Assembly (NCBI GenBank): GCA_021774445.1 | Contig: JAJFJA010000015.1 | Coordinates: 124,001-188,000 of the forward strand | Direction of reading: 5' to 3' | DNA: 64,000 nucleotides | Source: Alphaproteobacteria bacterium | GTDB lineage: Bacteria; Pseudomonadota; Alphaproteobacteria; UBA6615 | Part shown: positions 46,238 to 54,985 of the stretch, in pieces | Layout: each line of letters begins with the position of its first letter | Position numbering within the stretch: position 1 is the stretch's first letter | Notes under the pieces: model-generated | Told to the model about the DNA's origin: nothing | Database searches by the model: none | The model's input: the letters and a program-made list of their open reading frames with translations, nothing else | Translations under genes and position numbers: made by a program

Positions 46238-47896
46238 TTATCCGCGCGCCGCCAAACCGCGGGCGATGATATCGGCCTGGATCTCGGCGGTGCCTTCGAA
46301 GACGCTTAGAATACGCGCGTCGCAAAGCAGGCGGGCGGCGACATGTTCGGTTGCGTAACCCGCCCCGCCGTGGATTTGCAGCGCGTTGTCGGCGCAACTC
46401 CAGGCGAGACGTGCCGCGAGTAATTTTGCCATACCGGCCTCGATGTCGGCCCGCTTGCCTTGGTCGCGCTGGTTTGCGGCATGACCGATCAGACCACCTG
46501 TCATGGCGATCTCGCTCGCCATTGCCGCCAGCTTCCTGGCGATGCGGGGATATTCGATTATCGGGCGGCCAAATTGTCGACGTTCGCGGGCATAGTCGAA
46601 GGCGCGTTCGAAGGCGCTGCGGGCCACGCCTATTGCCCGACCGGCGGTCTGGATACGGGCCATTTCGAAGGTCGCCATGAGTTGTTTGAAACCAGCACCC
46701 TCGTGGCCGCCCAGCATGTTGGCCACGGGCACCGGAAAGTCGTCGAAGCGGATCTCGTACTCCTTCATACCGCGGTACCCGAGGACGGGAATCTCGCTGC
46801 CACTCATGCCCGGCGCCGGGAAGGGGGCCGCATCCGTACCGCGAGGCTTTTCGGCCAGCAGCATCGTCAAACCACGGTAGCCTGGCGCCGCGGGGTCGGT
46901 GCGCACGAGTAGTGTCATCAGGTCGGCCCGGGCGCCGTGGGTAATCCAGATTTTGGTGCCGGTTACGAGGTAATGATCGCCCTGGCGACGGGCTCTGGTA
47001 GCAATCGCCGCCAAGTCCGAGCCGGCCTCGGGCTCGGTGAATGCGGCCGTCGGGATAACGTTGCCGCTGGCGATGCGTGGCAAGAAGTCCGCGCGCTGCG
47101 CTTCCGTGCCTCCATGTCTTATGAGTTCCGCCGCTATGTCGGCACGGGTGCCGATGGAGCCGATGCCGATATAACCACGGCACAATTCTTCCGCCACCAG
47201 CGCCGTGGCTCTCGCGCCCAGACCCAACCCGCCATAGGCTTCGGGTATGGTGACGGCAAAAAGGCCCAGTTCCGCCATTTGTTCGACGACTGCATCGGGT
47301 ATGAGTGCGTCGGCCAGGTGCCAGGCTTGTGCGTGGGGTACGACCTCCGTATCGACGAAACGCCGGCATTGGTCGCGAACAAGGCGCAGCGAAATATCGT
47401 CATCATCACTGCGGTATCCAGCGTCGGGGCCGAGATCTGCGACTTGACCGATCAATCCGGCAATATATTCAGGGCGGCCGGTAATGGCACGGAGCCGCGA
47501 TAGAGCGGGATTGGCGTCGAGGGTGCGCGCCGCGTCGATCAAATCCATATCTGCCGGCCGAACAAGCTCGCCTTGGCTCATTGATATGCCGTGGGCCAAC
47601 TGTTGCGCGTATTCGGATATACCGAGTGCGGCGACCGTCATCGACAACGGGTCGCTGTTGCTGGGCGACACGAGGAGGTCGTTGGTCGCGACCTCGATGG
47701 CCTGGCCATATGCCGCGATCCAGGCACATCCATGGGCCGCATACTGGTGCCGTTGCAGCCGAGTGCGATCGACCTTGCCCGCCACGACCACCAGATCTTG
47801 CAGACGGGCAATCGCTTGGCCGGTGAAAATAGCCGCGGCGTCGGCGGCCTGTCGGATGGCGGGTTTGAGATCTGCCGGCAACCCGTCGGGGATCAT
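46238..47896 (-). CDS. Acyl-CoA dehydrogenase with N-terminal extension, (2S)-methylsuccinyl-CoA dehydrogenase-like
   Basis: The 552-residue protein is about 160 residues longer than standard acyl-CoA dehydrogenases. Its N-terminal helical part has YAAHGCAWIAAYGQAIEV and HGISMSQGELVRPADM, features of methylsuccinyl-CoA dehydrogenases. The core includes AFTEPEAGSDLAAIATRA, GYRGMKEYEIRFDDFPVP, MARIQTAGRAIGVARSAFER and the catalytic Glu in SVFEGTAEIQ. Known members oxidise (2S)-methylsuccinyl-CoA to mesaconyl-C1-CoA. It overlaps the preceding CaiB gene by four bases, supporting a shared pathway. Confidence 0.8.
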   Translation of the reverse strand: MIPDGLPADLKPAIRQAADAAAIFTGQAIARLQDLVVVAGKVDRTRLQRHQYAAHGCAWIAAYGQAIEVATNDLLVSPSNSDPLSMTVAALGISEYAQQLAHGISMSQGELVRPADMDLIDAARTLDANPALSRLRAITGRPEYIAGLIGQVADLGPDAGYRSDDDDISLRLVRDQCRRFVDTEVVPHAQAWHLADALIPDAVVEQMAELGLFAVTIPEAYGGLGLGARATALVAEELCRGYIGIGSIGTRADIAAELIRHGGTEAQRADFLPRIASGNVIPTAAFTEPEAGSDLAAIATRARRQGDHYLVTGTKIWITHGARADLMTLLVRTDPAAPGYRGLTMLLAEKPRGTDAAPFPAPGMSGSEIPVLGYRGMKEYEIRFDDFPVPVANMLGGHEGAGFKQLMATFEMARIQTAGRAIGVARSAFERAFDYARERRQFGRPIIEYPRIARKLAAMASEIAMTGGLIGHAANQRDQGKRADIEAGMAKLLAARLAWSCADNALQIHGGAGYATEHVAARLLCDARILSVFEGTAEIQADIIARGLAARG

Positions 47897-49110
47897 GGCG
47901 GCCCATCGACGATGCCGCGATCATGCAGGCGACCGATTTCGACGCCAGTCAGGGCCAACATGTCGGCAAGAATTTCGTCCGTATGTTCGCCCAGCACCGG
48001 CGCCCCGCTGACCGGCAGCCGTTCCAAGTCGTGAAAACTCAGAGGGGAGCCCGGCACCAGCATCGGCCCAATTTTGCCCTGGTCGATCGTCTCGAACATC
48101 GCGTTGCGTGTCGTGCAGCGGGTATCCTCGGCGAGCATCTGCCGATATGTCTGATAGGGCCCCCAGCAAACGCCGGCTGCATCGAGCTGTTCGGCGATTT
48201 GAGCGAGGGGTCTTGCTTCGCACCATTGCGCCACCAGCTTCGCGACGTCGTCTCGTATCTGGAACAGGCCCTCCGAGGTGGCCGGGTCCAAACCGGCCCG
48301 CCGCGCAAGTTGGGCAACCGTGTCCACGGCATCGATGGCTTTCGCCAGTGCCAGGCATTGTTTGGCGGTAAAGGCGGTAATCATGACCCGGCGACCATCG
48401 CCGGTGGCAAAGTCGCGGCCGAAAGCGCCGTAAATGTCGTTTCCGAGGGCTGGGCGGTTCTGACCGTTCAACTCCGCCTCTGCCAACAGGCCCAGATTGC
48501 CGGTCATGGCCATGGCGACATCGGAGAGTGCGACGGTTAAAAGCTGTCCTTTGCCTGTGTTGCGCCGGTTGCGCTCGGCGGCGAGGATACCTGTGGCCGC
48601 CGTCAATCCGGTGGAGATGTCCCAGGCCGGCAACATGTTGTTGACCGGCCGCTCGGCCGTGGCGGTGCCGGTCGAATAGGGAATGCCGACGGCGCAATTT
48701 ATCGTGTAGTCGACCGCCGTGCGGCCATCCGGACTGCCGGTGATCTGAGCCGTGATGAGGTCGGCTCTGAGGTTGCACAAAGCCTCATGGGCCAGCCAAC
48801 CCCGCATGGGGAAATTGGTCAAAAACATGCCGCGGTCCGGGCCCGGCAGCGTAATCAGCCGGGTGATCAAATCGCGGCCCTCGGGTTTGCGAATATCGAC
48901 GGCTATGGATTTCTTGCCCTTGTTGAGCCCCATCCAGTAGAGGCTGTCTCCCGACCTGGCAAGCGGCCACCGGCGGAAGTCGGGGCCGCCGCCGATCATA
49001 TCAAATCGGATGACCTGGGCGCCCAATTGCGCCAGTGTCATTCCGCAGAGCGGCGCCGCAATGAACGCGGCGCCTTCAATAACGATCATGCCCCTCAGCA
49101 GATCGTACAC
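47893..49110 (-). CDS. CaiB/BaiF family protein, 2-methylfumaryl-CoA isomerase (Mct)-like
   Basis: The 405-residue protein starts at GTG 49110 (reads MYDLLRGMIVIEG). Unlike the CaiB at 40369 it has features recalled from mesaconyl-CoA C1-C4 transferases: AAPLCGMTLAQLGAQVIRFD, MGLNKGKKSIAVDIRKPEGR, FLTNFPMRGWL, AVDYTINCAVGIPYSTG, and the end LGEHTDEILADMLALTGVEI. Those enzymes shift CoA within mesaconyl-CoA. Coupling to a methylsuccinyl-CoA dehydrogenase-like gene through an ATGA overlap strengthens the call; a generic CoA transferase remains possible. Confidence 0.75.
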   Translation of the reverse strand: MYDLLRGMIVIEGAAFIAAPLCGMTLAQLGAQVIRFDMIGGGPDFRRWPLARSGDSLYWMGLNKGKKSIAVDIRKPEGRDLITRLITLPGPDRGMFLTNFPMRGWLAHEALCNLRADLITAQITGSPDGRTAVDYTINCAVGIPYSTGTATAERPVNNMLPAWDISTGLTAATGILAAERNRRNTGKGQLLTVALSDVAMAMTGNLGLLAEAELNGQNRPALGNDIYGAFGRDFATGDGRRVMITAFTAKQCLALAKAIDAVDTVAQLARRAGLDPATSEGLFQIRDDVAKLVAQWCEARPLAQIAEQLDAAGVCWGPYQTYRQMLAEDTRCTTRNAMFETIDQGKIGPMLVPGSPLSFHDLERLPVSGAPVLGEHTDEILADMLALTGVEIGRLHDRGIVDGPP

Positions 49111-49309
49111 ACCAGTTTTCCGGTGCTGGAGATCAATGGGGGAGTGGACGGGTCGGGTGTCACCGCGACGCGGTCGGCATTGGAGAAAGGGATGGTATCA
49201 GGCATGCCGACGCTCGCGAACCTCGTTTCGTACAGGTTGTACCCCTATGTCTTGGGTTGGTAGTTTGCCGTCCCGACACTCTTAGATCAATTTTTGAGGA
49301 AACCCATGG

Positions 49310-50515
49310 ATGGCTGAAAATTTCAAAGCGACTTTCTCGTCATTTCAACTTGGAAGGCTTACTCTTAAGAACCGTATTGTGATGGCGCCGCTGACCCGCC
49401 AATCAGCCGAAGACGATGGGACGCCGACCGACGAAATGGCGGCCTATTATGCACGGCGGGCACGCGGGGGTGTTGGGTTGATTATTTCCGAAGGCACCTA
49501 CGAAAATGACGAATTGGGGTGCAAGGCCTACCTCAGCCAACCCGGATGTGCCAATGACAAACATGTCGCGGGCTGGAAGAAGACTGTCGATGCAGTGCAT
49601 GAGCTGGGCGTTCCGATCATTCTGCAGTTGATGCATGGCGGACGGGTTAGCGATCCCCGGTGCCTGTTTGAGGGCGAACAACCGGTTACCGCCAGCGACG
49701 GGCAGAGCCCCGGGTGGGTGCTGTATACCGATAGCGATGACGAGAAGCATGATCGCGGACTGTCCGGAGACTGGCCGAAGGTAACGTTTCCGCCGGCGCG
49801 GGCGGCAACCGAGGCGGAAATCGAGCGAATTGCCGAGGGCGTTGCCGAAGGCGCCGTGCGGGCCATGGAGGCTGGCTTCGATGGCGTCGAGATCCACGGT
49901 GCCAACGGTTATCTCTATTATCAATTCATCGATGCCAAGCAAAACAAGCGCACCGACCAGTATGGCGGCTCTCCGGAGAACAATGTCCGTGCTGTCAAGC
50001 TCGCCTGCCAGAAAGTGCGCGATGCAATCGGCCCGGACAAGATCATCATCCTGCGGCTGTCGCAGGATGGCGTCGATGACTTTACCGGTGCCTGGGAAGG
50101 CGGCGTCGAGTATGCCAGGGCGATCGGCGAAGCCCTTGCCGATGCGCCGATCGATGCTTTGCACTGGGCCAGTTTCGATTGGACCGACAATAGGGATCCG
50201 AATTCCGATACACCGATGCCTCAGGTGTTGAAGGAAGCCAGCGGCCTGCCGATGATCACCAATGGGGGGATCTCGGAAGGAAAACATGCCGAACATGCGA
50301 TCACCGCCGGCGCCGCCGATCTATGCGCGGTTGGGCGCCCGCTGTTCGCACACCCTGACTGGCCTTACATAGTGCGGGCGGGCGAACCCTATCGTTGGAC
50401 GACGTTCGACCGCAAATACGTGGTCAAGCCGAGTTACGATTATGGCTGCGGCTATCCCTTGGACCTCAAGGTTCCCGACTGGGATCCCGATTTCAGTAAA
50501 CGACGGGCAAAATGA
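49310..50515 (+). CDS. NADH:flavin oxidoreductase / Old Yellow Enzyme family
   Basis: The 401-residue TIM-barrel flavoprotein has the FMN-binding start LGRLTLKNRIVMAPLTR, the active-site HGANGYLYYQF, and DQYGGSPENNVRAV. It is the short OYE-like form without the C-terminal iron-sulfur and FAD domains. Family members reduce activated double bonds with NAD(P)H. It starts at ATG 49310 after TTGAGGAAA and is divergent from the Mct-like gene; it may share a transcript with the hydratase gene 33 bases downstream. Confidence 0.88.
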   Translation: MAENFKATFSSFQLGRLTLKNRIVMAPLTRQSAEDDGTPTDEMAAYYARRARGGVGLIISEGTYENDELGCKAYLSQPGCANDKHVAGWKKTVDAVHELGVPIILQLMHGGRVSDPRCLFEGEQPVTASDGQSPGWVLYTDSDDEKHDRGLSGDWPKVTFPPARAATEAEIERIAEGVAEGAVRAMEAGFDGVEIHGANGYLYYQFIDAKQNKRTDQYGGSPENNVRAVKLACQKVRDAIGPDKIIILRLSQDGVDDFTGAWEGGVEYARAIGEALADAPIDALHWASFDWTDNRDPNSDTPMPQVLKEASGLPMITNGGISEGKHAEHAITAGAADLCAVGRPLFAHPDWPYIVRAGEPYRWTTFDRKYVVKPSYDYGCGYPLDLKVPDWDPDFSKRRAK

Positions 50516-50548
50516 CCGCGCCGGGCGGGACAAGTGTAGACCGCGTCC

Positions 50549-51397
50549 ATGACCCCGCCTAAGTCCCTGCAATCCTGGGTGGGACGTCAAGAAATTGCTG
50601 ACGATATCTTGACGCCGCGCCGTTTCGCGTCCACCGCGGCGACCTTGGACAAGGATATGTCGTGGCCGGACGTCGGCACGCCGATACCGCCGGCTTGGCA
50701 TTGGGTCTATTTCACGCCGGTGACGCCGAGCTCAAAACTAGCTGCCGACGGCCATGAGGCGCTCGGCCGGTTCTTGCCGCCGGTCGACCTGCCGCGCCGC
50801 ATGTGGGCAGGCGGACGGATCGAATTCTTGAGCCGCTTGACGGTTGGTGAGCCAGGGCGTCGGGTCTCGACCGTAAAAGAGATCACGGAAAAGGCAGGCA
50901 AATCCGGCCGGCTGGTTTTTGTTTTGGTCGAGCACCGGATCTCGATCGGTGACCGGCTCTGCCTGCGCGAGGAACAGGATATCGTCTATCGCGAAGCGCC
51001 GGTCCCCGGTGCGCGGTCGCCGAAACCGCCCGCGGCACCAGCCGATGCGGATTTCTCGACGCCTATCGTGCCGACGCCAAGCTTGCTGTTTCGTTATTCG
51101 GCGCTGACGTTCAATACCCACAAAATACATCTAGACCGCGACTATTGCAGGGATGTGGAAGGCTATCCCGGACTGGTGGTTCATGGGCCGCTGATCGCCA
51201 CGCTGCTTCTCGAATTGGTACGTGAGAACTTACCGGGTGCCGATGTTGCGCGGTTCTCGTTTCGCGCGATCAGCCCGCTTTTCGACATCGGCAAATTTAC
51301 CGTCAATGGACGGCGCGATGGCGACAAGAATGTTGTCCTGTGGGCGGCGAATGAGGAGGGCGGCCTGGCGGCGCGCGCCGAAGTGCAGCTCGTTTGA
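50549..51397 (+). CDS. MaoC/HTD2-like hydratase, mesaconyl-C4-CoA hydratase-like
   Basis: The 282-residue protein has a double hot-dog layout: an N-terminal FAS1-type dehydratase half (FASTAATLDKDMSWPDVG, LPRRMWAGGRIEFLSRL) and a C-terminal MaoC half (FRYSALTFNTHKIHLDRDYC, GYPGLVVHGPLIATLLLEL). The N-H-x4-D-like RYSALTFNTHKIHLD segment carries the catalytic residues. Known relatives hydrate mesaconyl-C4-CoA to citramalyl-CoA. With the Mct-like and methylsuccinyl-CoA dehydrogenase-like genes it would make a consecutive three-step route. Confidence 0.78.
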   Translation: MTPPKSLQSWVGRQEIADDILTPRRFASTAATLDKDMSWPDVGTPIPPAWHWVYFTPVTPSSKLAADGHEALGRFLPPVDLPRRMWAGGRIEFLSRLTVGEPGRRVSTVKEITEKAGKSGRLVFVLVEHRISIGDRLCLREEQDIVYREAPVPGARSPKPPAAPADADFSTPIVPTPSLLFRYSALTFNTHKIHLDRDYCRDVEGYPGLVVHGPLIATLLLELVRENLPGADVARFSFRAISPLFDIGKFTVNGRRDGDKNVVLWAANEEGGLAARAEVQLV

Positions 51398-51466
51398 TCG
51401 CTCGGCGCTTGTTGGGTGGACGAGCCGCGGTTGGCACCGCCGACTTGCTCCGCGTCGTGGGTGATC

Positions 51467-51495
51467 TTGTGATGGGTTGATATGGTAGTTATACT
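51467..51495 (+). promoter_or_regulatory. Predicted sigma-70 promoter for the sugar ABC operon
   Basis: TTGTGA (51467-51472), a 17-base spacer and TATACT (51490-51495) lie 96 bases before the ATPase start. A small palindrome TAGT-TAT-ACTA overlaps the -10 element and could be an operator for the GntR protein at 55884. Confidence 0.4.
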
Positions 51496-51590
51496 AACAC
51501 ATAGAGGCTGACGATATGTAAGGAGTGTGGGTTTCTCCGCAACGAGAAACATGCGCAGAGGTCTATGCCCGCCTGCATGGTGAATTGACG

Positions 51591-52820
51591 ATGTCGACTG
51601 TCAGTCTCAAGGAGCTGGTGAAGGTGTACGGTCGGGAAATCGCCGTACGCGGTATCGACCTTGAGATCCCAGATAAAGCATTGACCGTTTTTGTCGGACC
51701 GTCGGGCTGCGGCAAGTCGACGACCTTGCGGATGATCGCCGGCCTCGAAAGTATTTCGCATGGCGAACTGCGTCTGGACGGACGGCTCATAAACGATGTT
51801 CCGTCCCGAGACCGTGGCGTAGCCATGGTCTTCCAGTCCTACGCGCTGTATCCGCATATGACCGTGCGGCAGAATCTAGAGTTCTCACTTAAGCTGGCGA
51901 AGTTGCCGGCGGAGGAGATCGAGCTGCGTGTAGCGCGGGCGATCGGTGTGTTAGAGCTTGGACCCTATCTAGACCGCAAGCCGTCCCAATTGTCCGGCGG
52001 GCAACGCCAACGCGTCGCCATGGGGCGAGCGATATGCCGTGAACCCCAGGTTTTCCTGTTCGATGAGCCGCTGTCCAATCTGGATGCAAAGCTGCGCAAT
52101 CAGATGCGGGTTGAAATAAAGAGACTCCAGCGCCGCCTGCAGGTCACGACGATCTATGTGACACATGATCAGATCGAGGCGATGACCCTGGCGGATATTA
52201 TCGTCGTCATGCGAGACGGTATTATCGAACAAACCGGCTCACCACTGGATGTGTTTGAGAATCCGGAGAACCGCTTCGTCGCCGGATTTATCGGTTCACC
52301 TCAAATGAACTTCTTTGATGGCGTCGTAGGGCTATCAGAGGGCAGGGCTTATTTCGAGAACCGACATCTTCGCCTGCCAATCATGTCCACGCGCTTTGGT
52401 GATGTCGTTACGGGCGGCGAACGGGTCGTCGCGGGGTTTCGGCCGGAGGATATCGTACCAGAGGGCCATGGGGTGGATCCTAGCCACGGGATAGAGTTGA
52501 TTTCGAAGGTCGACTTTGCGGAGATGTTGGGTAACGAGACCTTATTGTTCTCATCCGTGGGAGACACCGAATTTATCAGCCGCATGCAGCAACCTAGGCT
52601 GGTTGAACCAGACGAGACCCTGGCATTCAGATTCAACGTCGAAAGGATGCATCTGTTCGATGCTGAAACAGGCCGTTCCATGCGGACAGCCGCAAACAAA
52701 CCAACTGAAGGAGGAATTCATGGGTTTGAAGGCAAACCTAACGGCTCTGGTGATTACAGGGTCGCTAGTGACAGGGGCGACGAGCGCCCTCGCGGCGGAA
52801 ATTCAACTCTTCCACGATAA
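51591..52820 (+). CDS. Carbohydrate ABC transporter ATP-binding protein (MalK/UgpC-like) with extended C-terminus
   Basis: The 409-residue ATPase starts at ATG 51591. It has Walker A GPSGCGKST, the signature LSGGQRQRVAMGRA, Walker B VFLFDEPLSNLD and switch His in YVTHDQIEAM, then a TOBE-type regulatory domain ending near MHLFDAETGRS. A basic tail of about 46 residues follows, and its last 33 codons lie inside the next gene in another frame. The tail has no family counterpart. It may be a read-on after loss of a stop codon near 52690. Confidence 0.9.
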   Translation: MSTVSLKELVKVYGREIAVRGIDLEIPDKALTVFVGPSGCGKSTTLRMIAGLESISHGELRLDGRLINDVPSRDRGVAMVFQSYALYPHMTVRQNLEFSLKLAKLPAEEIELRVARAIGVLELGPYLDRKPSQLSGGQRQRVAMGRAICREPQVFLFDEPLSNLDAKLRNQMRVEIKRLQRRLQVTTIYVTHDQIEAMTLADIIVVMRDGIIEQTGSPLDVFENPENRFVAGFIGSPQMNFFDGVVGLSEGRAYFENRHLRLPIMSTRFGDVVTGGERVVAGFRPEDIVPEGHGVDPSHGIELISKVDFAEMLGNETLLFSSVGDTEFISRMQQPRLVEPDETLAFRFNVERMHLFDAETGRSMRTAANKPTEGGIHGFEGKPNGSGDYRVASDRGDERPRGGNSTLPR

Positions 52821-53958
52821 GGGTTTTTGGTCGGAACCTCTGCAAACAGTCGGCGACGCGGCCGGCGTGGCGACGGGTAATCCGATTACCCAAGTCGCCT
52901 ATTCGACCCCCGAGCAGTACAAGGCCTTTATTCAGTCGGCGATAGCGGGCGGCGACGTGCCGGACATGTTCACCTGGTGGACCGGCAGTGTTTTTTCGGA
53001 ACTTGTCGAAACCGGGGCGCTCGCCGAGCTCGATGGTCTCTGGGATGATTTGATCGCGAGCGGCGATTTCTCCGAAGGCACGAGAGATTTCTATAAAGTG
53101 GGCGACCACATCTATGGCGTTCCCTTGCATTTGTCGAGATGGGTTGCGCTTTACAACAAAGAGCAATTCGCCGAAGCCGGCGTCGAGGAACCGGAGAGTT
53201 GGAACGACCTCATCGCGGCCGCAGACAAACTGAAGGCGGCCGGATTTACGCCGTTCCATGCGACGGTCCAGGATGGCTGGCGCGGCTTTATTTGGTTCCA
53301 AGAATTCATGATCCGAACGGATCCGGAAGCCTACCGGGGATTGCATGATGGATCGGTAGCCTATGATAGTGACGCCGTGCGCAATGCTTTCGAAATATGG
53401 TCGGATTGGTATGCCAAGGGGTATTTTTCCGATCCGCGATCTAACGAAGAGGTCGCTGATTTTGCGCGTGGTAAGGGGTCCATTTACCTTATCGGCGACT
53501 GGGCCATCGGCCTGATCGAGGCTGCCGGTATGACGGCCGGTGAAGATTTTGGCGTGTTCATCATGCCGAACCAAGATCCGTCGCTGCCAGCTTCGGTAAT
53601 TGTCGAAGGCGGTCCAATCGTGCTCTCCAAAGGGGCATTGGATAAGCCGGAAGTCGTTGAGGCTCTGAAGTATTTCGTGTCCGTCGATGGCGCGAATGTG
53701 TGGGCGGAAGCTTCCGGAAATTCGATTGGGAACAGCAATGCCGAGCCGCCGAACGTGCTCGTCGCCGAGGTCAATCAGCAGGTGTCCGCGGACGCCACGT
53801 TGGCGATCGATCGTTGGTGGGAAGCTGTGCCGGGAGATATCCAAGGGGAGGTGGTTGCCGAGCTAAACCGCTTCATGCTCGATCCCACCATGGAGACGGC
53901 GGATGAGGTTATGGCCAATATTCAGGAACTAAACGCTGAATATTGGGCGGACAACTAG
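52720..53958 (+). CDS. Carbohydrate ABC transporter substrate-binding protein
   Basis: The 412-residue protein starts at ATG 52720, preceded by a near-ideal AAGGAGGAATTC ribosome site within the ATPase reading frame. A signal peptide ends near TSALAAEIQ. Family 1 binding-protein features include GGDVPDMFTWWTGSVFSELVE and GVPLHLSRWVALYNKEQFAEAG (ends of two blocks) and a domain rich in Trp residues suited to stacking on sugar rings. It delivers a sugar or glycoside to the two permeases downstream. Confidence 0.92.
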   Translation: MGLKANLTALVITGSLVTGATSALAAEIQLFHDKGFWSEPLQTVGDAAGVATGNPITQVAYSTPEQYKAFIQSAIAGGDVPDMFTWWTGSVFSELVETGALAELDGLWDDLIASGDFSEGTRDFYKVGDHIYGVPLHLSRWVALYNKEQFAEAGVEEPESWNDLIAAADKLKAAGFTPFHATVQDGWRGFIWFQEFMIRTDPEAYRGLHDGSVAYDSDAVRNAFEIWSDWYAKGYFSDPRSNEEVADFARGKGSIYLIGDWAIGLIEAAGMTAGEDFGVFIMPNQDPSLPASVIVEGGPIVLSKGALDKPEVVEALKYFVSVDGANVWAEASGNSIGNSNAEPPNVLVAEVNQQVSADATLAIDRWWEAVPGDIQGEVVAELNRFMLDPTMETADEVMANIQELNAEYWADN

Positions 53959-53964
53959 CGAGTG

Positions 53965-53994
53965 CGCGTGGCCGGGCATTCGTCCGGCCACGCG
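53965..53994 (+). terminator. Hairpin between binding protein and permease genes
   Basis: Perfect 11-bp arms CGCGTGGCCGG (53965-53975) and complement (53984-53994) enclose an 8-base loop, starting six bases after the stop codon. Only a weak TTCCTGTCT follows, so partial termination or mRNA stabilisation is likelier than full termination, as at the equivalent place in the aap operon. Confidence 0.65.
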
Positions 53995-54012
53995 TTCCTG
54001 TCTAAGGTATGA

Positions 54013-54975
54013 ATGATGGCGGCCACGCATTTGAGTGCAGACAACAATGAGTTGTTGGAGCGGATAAGTTGGTCGCAAATCGAGGCTAATGAGCGACGAT
54101 TGCAGCGACGTAACTTCTGGGTCGCGTTTGCGTTCATGTCACCGGCGATCCTCTTGGTGACGACATTCCTGCTGACACCCGTGGTCTACAATATTTTTCT
54201 CAGCTTTACGCGGTGGAAAAAATTTAAGGGACTGGACGAATTTGCCGGTACGGCTAACTATGTGAAACTGGTGACAAACCGTTTGTTTGCGGACGCCCTT
54301 TACAATACGTCTTTGTGGGTCGGGGCCTCCATCATATTTCCCCTTGTGATCGGTTTTGGGTTGGCCGTGTTTCTGCGTGGCGTCGCCCTTGAAAGGACTT
54401 TCAAGAGTATCATATTTCTGCCGCGGATCTTTGCGCCGACGGCCGTCGGCGTCATCTGGTTTTATGTTTATGCGCCCGATGGGGTGGTAAACCGTTTCCT
54501 GTCGTTCTTCGCTGGCGGCGAGGTCGACATCGGCTGGCTTTATCAGAGCGACACGGTGACTCCGGCGATTATCGCGACCTTTGTCTGGCAGACCGTCGGG
54601 CTGGTGATGGTCCTTATCCTGCTGGGATTGAGTGCCATACCAAAAGATCCGCTTGAAGCAGCGCGCATCGACGGTGCTTCGAGCGGGCAAGTGTTCGTGC
54701 GCATTATCCTTCCGTTGCTCTTGCCGACGCTGCTGGTCGTCACCATTCTGTCGGTTCTCGCCGGGTTTACGGTCTTCGATCTCCTGTGGATCATGGGTGC
54801 GGCAAATCCGGAACTCCGCACTCTGTCGCTTGCCGTCTTCATGTATTTTGAAGCGTTCCAGAAAGGCTCTTGGGCGTTCGGCTCTTCGATCGCCGTCGTT
54901 ATTGGTGCGGTTGTGCTAAGTGTCACCTGGCTGCAAGCGCTACTGCAGCATCGCGTCGACAAGATGATCAGGTAG
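54013..54975 (+). CDS. Carbohydrate ABC transporter permease (MalF/UgpA-like)
   Basis: The 320-residue inner-membrane protein has a cytosolic start of about 35 residues, six membrane helices and the EAA loop DPLEAARIDGASSGQVFVRI. It is the first of two sugar permeases and pairs with the one 10 bases downstream. Two consecutive ATG codons stand at 54013; either may be used. Confidence 0.9.
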   Translation: MMAATHLSADNNELLERISWSQIEANERRLQRRNFWVAFAFMSPAILLVTTFLLTPVVYNIFLSFTRWKKFKGLDEFAGTANYVKLVTNRLFADALYNTSLWVGASIIFPLVIGFGLAVFLRGVALERTFKSIIFLPRIFAPTAVGVIWFYVYAPDGVVNRFLSFFAGGEVDIGWLYQSDTVTPAIIATFVWQTVGLVMVLILLGLSAIPKDPLEAARIDGASSGQVFVRIILPLLLPTLLVVTILSVLAGFTVFDLLWIMGAANPELRTLSLAVFMYFEAFQKGSWAFGSSIAVVIGAVVLSVTWLQALLQHRVDKMIR

Positions 54976-54985
54976 GGGCGGTGCG

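Noticed and set aside
49230..49242. GTACA-GGT-TGTAC inverted repeat in the Mct/OYE intergenic region
   Set aside because: Five-base arms with no second copy nearby and no adjacent regulator gene; may be chance.
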